64,000 bases of DNA from JAICJR01 sp036494715 (lineage in GTDB: Bacteria > Actinomycetota > Thermoleophilia > Solirubrobacterales > Thermoleophilaceae): assembly GCA_036494715.1 (NCBI GenBank), contig DASXNY010000178.1:1-64000 (forward strand). Reading direction: 5' to 3'. Of this stretch, positions 62,502-64,000 are shown one piece after another. Below the pieces are notes generated by a model, which ran no database searches, was not told the DNA's origin, and was given only the letters and a program-made list of their open reading frames with translations. Each line of letters starts with the position of its first letter. Within the stretch, counting starts at the first letter, position 1. A program made the translations under genes and the position numbers.

Positions 62502-63197
62502 ATGACGTCGCCGATCACGAACGTCGATACCACCGCCGGGATCGCGACCGAGCGCAGCTTCCTGCGCGAGGTGTTCGCGTGGATGATCCTCGCGCTGGCG
62601 ATCACCACCGGCGTGGCGATCTGGTTCCACGCGTCCACCAACATCGTCAACTACTTCGACGATCACCAGGGGCTGTTCTGGGCCTGCCTGATCGCGCAGC
62701 TCGCGATGGTGGTGGTCCTGGCCGGCGCCATCAACCGCATCTCGGCCCAGGTCGCGGCGGTCGTCTTCTGCGTCTACGCCGCGCTGACCGGCCTCACGTT
62801 CTCGATCCTGCTCGAGGTCTACACCACGGGCTCGATCGTCACCGCGTTTGCCGGCGCCACCGGCGTCTTCTGCGGCATGGCGTTCTACGGCTACACCACC
62901 GAGCGCGACCTCTCGGGGTTGGGCGCGATCCTGTTCGGCGCCTTGATCGGGCTGATCGCCGCGTCGGTCGCGTTCATCTTCGTGGGCGGCGAGACCTTCA
63001 ACCTGATCATCGGCTTCGGCGGCGTGGTCATCTTCGCCGGCCTCACCGCCTATGACATGCAGAAGCTGAAGCAGATAGGCGCGGGCACGCTGTCCGACGA
63101 CCAGCACCAGAAGGCAGCCATCTTCGGCGCGCTCGCGCTCTACCTCGACTTCATCAACCTGTTCCTGTCGCTGCTGCGGATCTTCGGCCGCGACTGA
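62502..63197 (+). CDS. Bax inhibitor-1/YccA family membrane protein
   Basis: 231-residue protein with seven membrane helices, BI-1/TMBIM family, in which some members are pH-sensitive calcium leak channels. Family features are FLREVFAWMILALAITTGVA in helix 1, YTTERDLSGLGAILFGALIG, FGGVVIFAGLTAYDMQKLK and a C-terminal ALALYLDFINLFLSLLRIFG. ATG 62502 has no Shine-Dalgarno and a -10-like TACACT 10 bases before it. The frame is open from 62457, but that part overlaps the operator region. It ends 3 bases from the convergent hydrolase stop. Confidence 0.9.
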   Translation: MTSPITNVDTTAGIATERSFLREVFAWMILALAITTGVAIWFHASTNIVNYFDDHQGLFWACLIAQLAMVVVLAGAINRISAQVAAVVFCVYAALTGLTFSILLEVYTTGSIVTAFAGATGVFCGMAFYGYTTERDLSGLGAILFGALIGLIAASVAFIFVGGETFNLIIGFGGVVIFAGLTAYDMQKLKQIGAGTLSDDQHQKAAIFGALALYLDFINLFLSLLRIFGRD

Positions 63198-63200
63198 CGC

Positions 63201-64000
63201 TCAGCGCTTCTTCGGCAGCGTCCCCGCGACCAGCTTGGCGATGATCCCGTAGCCGGGCGTCGTCATGTGAATGTCGAGCGAGGTGCAGAAGAAGGTGAGC
63301 TGGCACACCTTCGCCACCGGCACCGGGATCGTCCCGTACGGCGCGAGCGTCGTCGTATCGAAGCGCCCATACGCGCCGGTGGCCTTCGTCACGTCGACGA
63401 ACTTCGCCCCGACGCTCTTGTAGGCCTTCTGCAGGCCCGGGTTGATGTACTTGTCGAACGACGTCACCGAGCTCGTGGCGAGCGTGAACGCGTTCGTGCC
63501 GAACACGTCTTGGCGCACCCAGGCTCCCAGCACGACGTCGGGGTAGGTCGTGCCGACGATCCGCAGCTTCTTGCCACCCGCCTTGCGCAGCTGCTTGACG
63601 ATGCTCTCGAGGTTGGTCACCGCGCCCTTCATATTGTTCGCCACGCAGGCGTTCGGGTCGGGCTGCGAGACGCAGCTGTCCACGTCGTTCCCGCCGATCG
63701 ACACCGTCACGAGACCGATCTGCGCCTTGTGCCGCTTGATGAACGCGACCGCCGCCTGGACCTGGGTCTGGTTCGGGTAGTTCGCGGCTCCGGGAGCGAG
63801 CGCGAGCGGGTTGCAGCCCTTCTGCTGGAGCATCGACGTGGTGGTCGCGCCGCCGCAGCCCTGCTCGACGAGCGTGAACCTGTAGCCCTTCCTGCGGGCG
63901 AGCGGAACGAGCTGGTTGGCGAAGCCGTTGAGCGTCGTCTTCTTGACGTCGCCCTGGTAGCCGACCGCATACGAGTCGCCGAGCGACAGGTAGTACTGCT
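63201..64000 (-). CDS. SGNH/GDSL-type hydrolase, N-terminus cut by window edge
   Basis: At least 266 residues; the 5' end is beyond base 64000. The block I nucleophile is in YLSLGDSYAVGYQ, the block II Gly in QGCGGATTTSM, the block III Asn in SIGGNDVDSC, and the block V Asp/His pair in LDIHMTTPGYG. This is the lipase/esterase layout of secreted actinobacterial GDSL enzymes. Several cysteines in the mature region suggest export and disulfides; the signal peptide itself is not in the window. Confidence 0.87.
   Translation of the reverse strand, partial: QYYLSLGDSYAVGYQGDVKKTTLNGFANQLVPLARRKGYRFTLVEQGCGGATTTSMLQQKGCNPLALAPGAANYPNQTQVQAAVAFIKRHKAQIGLVTVSIGGNDVDSCVSQPDPNACVANNMKGAVTNLESIVKQLRKAGGKKLRIVGTTYPDVVLGAWVRQDVFGTNAFTLATSSVTSFDKYINPGLQKAYKSVGAKFVDVTKATGAYGRFDTTTLAPYGTIPVPVAKVCQLTFFCTSLDIHMTTPGYGIIAKLVAGTLPKKR

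Overview
The window is about 70% GC, dense with genes and with GTG/TTG starts, and most operon genes overlap by 1-8 bases. The gene content is bacterial and fits a high-GC actinobacterium of the Thermoleophilia/Solirubrobacterales type: a hopanoid operon in actinobacterial order, a wax ester synthase/DGAT, a long-form ECF sigma factor paired with a DGPF protein, DUF5317, and paired GAF-like/LuxR regulators. This placement is inferred from gene content only; no rRNA or tRNA was seen. No gap between genes exceeds 300 bases.

Layout. 1-2.8 kb: chromate transporter (cut by the window edge) and a cysteine dioxygenase-like cupin, divergent from a LacI regulator across a large palindrome. 2.8-6.5 kb: an OpuC/ProU-type osmoprotectant ABC transporter (ATPase, two permeases, lipoprotein). 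6.5-8.5 kb: Baeyer-Villiger-type monooxygenase and a small membrane/coiled-coil protein. 8.5-16.7 kb: a seven-gene hopanoid operon on the minus strand (hpnC, hpnD, hpnE, an IspH fusion, shc, hpnG, hpnH). It runs from isoprenoid precursor and farnesyl-PP through squalene and hopene to adenosyl- and ribosylhopane. 16.7-28 kb: ArsN1-like acetyltransferase, secreted GH5 hydrolase, EamA exporter with TetR, NHL-repeat protein, flavin amine oxidase, class II aldolase plus PfkB kinase, WS/DGAT, and a secreted peptidoglycan amidase.

28-37 kb: a polar amino acid ABC transporter followed within 9 bases by hutH-hutU-def-hutF-hutI. This is uptake plus the five-step histidine pathway, except that a peptide-deformylase homologue takes the place expected for the N-formylglutamate deformylase HutG. 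37-42 kb: ABC-F protein, EmrB-type MFS exporter, aldo/keto reductase, DUF5317. 42-44.5 kb: a GGDEF-EAL membrane protein preceded on its own strand by a strong hairpin, a 31-codon ORF with a good ribosome site, and a c-di-GMP-I (GEMM) riboswitch. 44.5-47 kb: two tandem LuxR regulators.

47-53 kb: DUF559/AbiEi-like protein, a GcvT-like folate-binding protein, and an operon for S-adenosylmethionine turnover (homocysteine methyltransferase fused to a class I methyltransferase, metK, PfkB kinase) behind a long structured leader. 53-58.6 kb: Usp-like protein, cation diffusion facilitator, acyl-reductase-like SDR, fatty acid hydroxylase, and a P450 with two unknown membrane proteins. 58.6-64 kb: an alpha/beta hydrolase remnant, a methyltransferase, an ArsR-SRPBCC-DGPF-sigma factor cluster whose promoter carries two matching operators, a Bax inhibitor-1 homologue, and a partial SGNH hydrolase.

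The observations most worth following are the deformylase in the hut operon, the c-di-GMP riboswitch above a c-di-GMP enzyme, the IspH fusion with a degenerate phosphorylase domain, the fused homocysteine/SAM methyltransferase operon, and two related nested palindromes.
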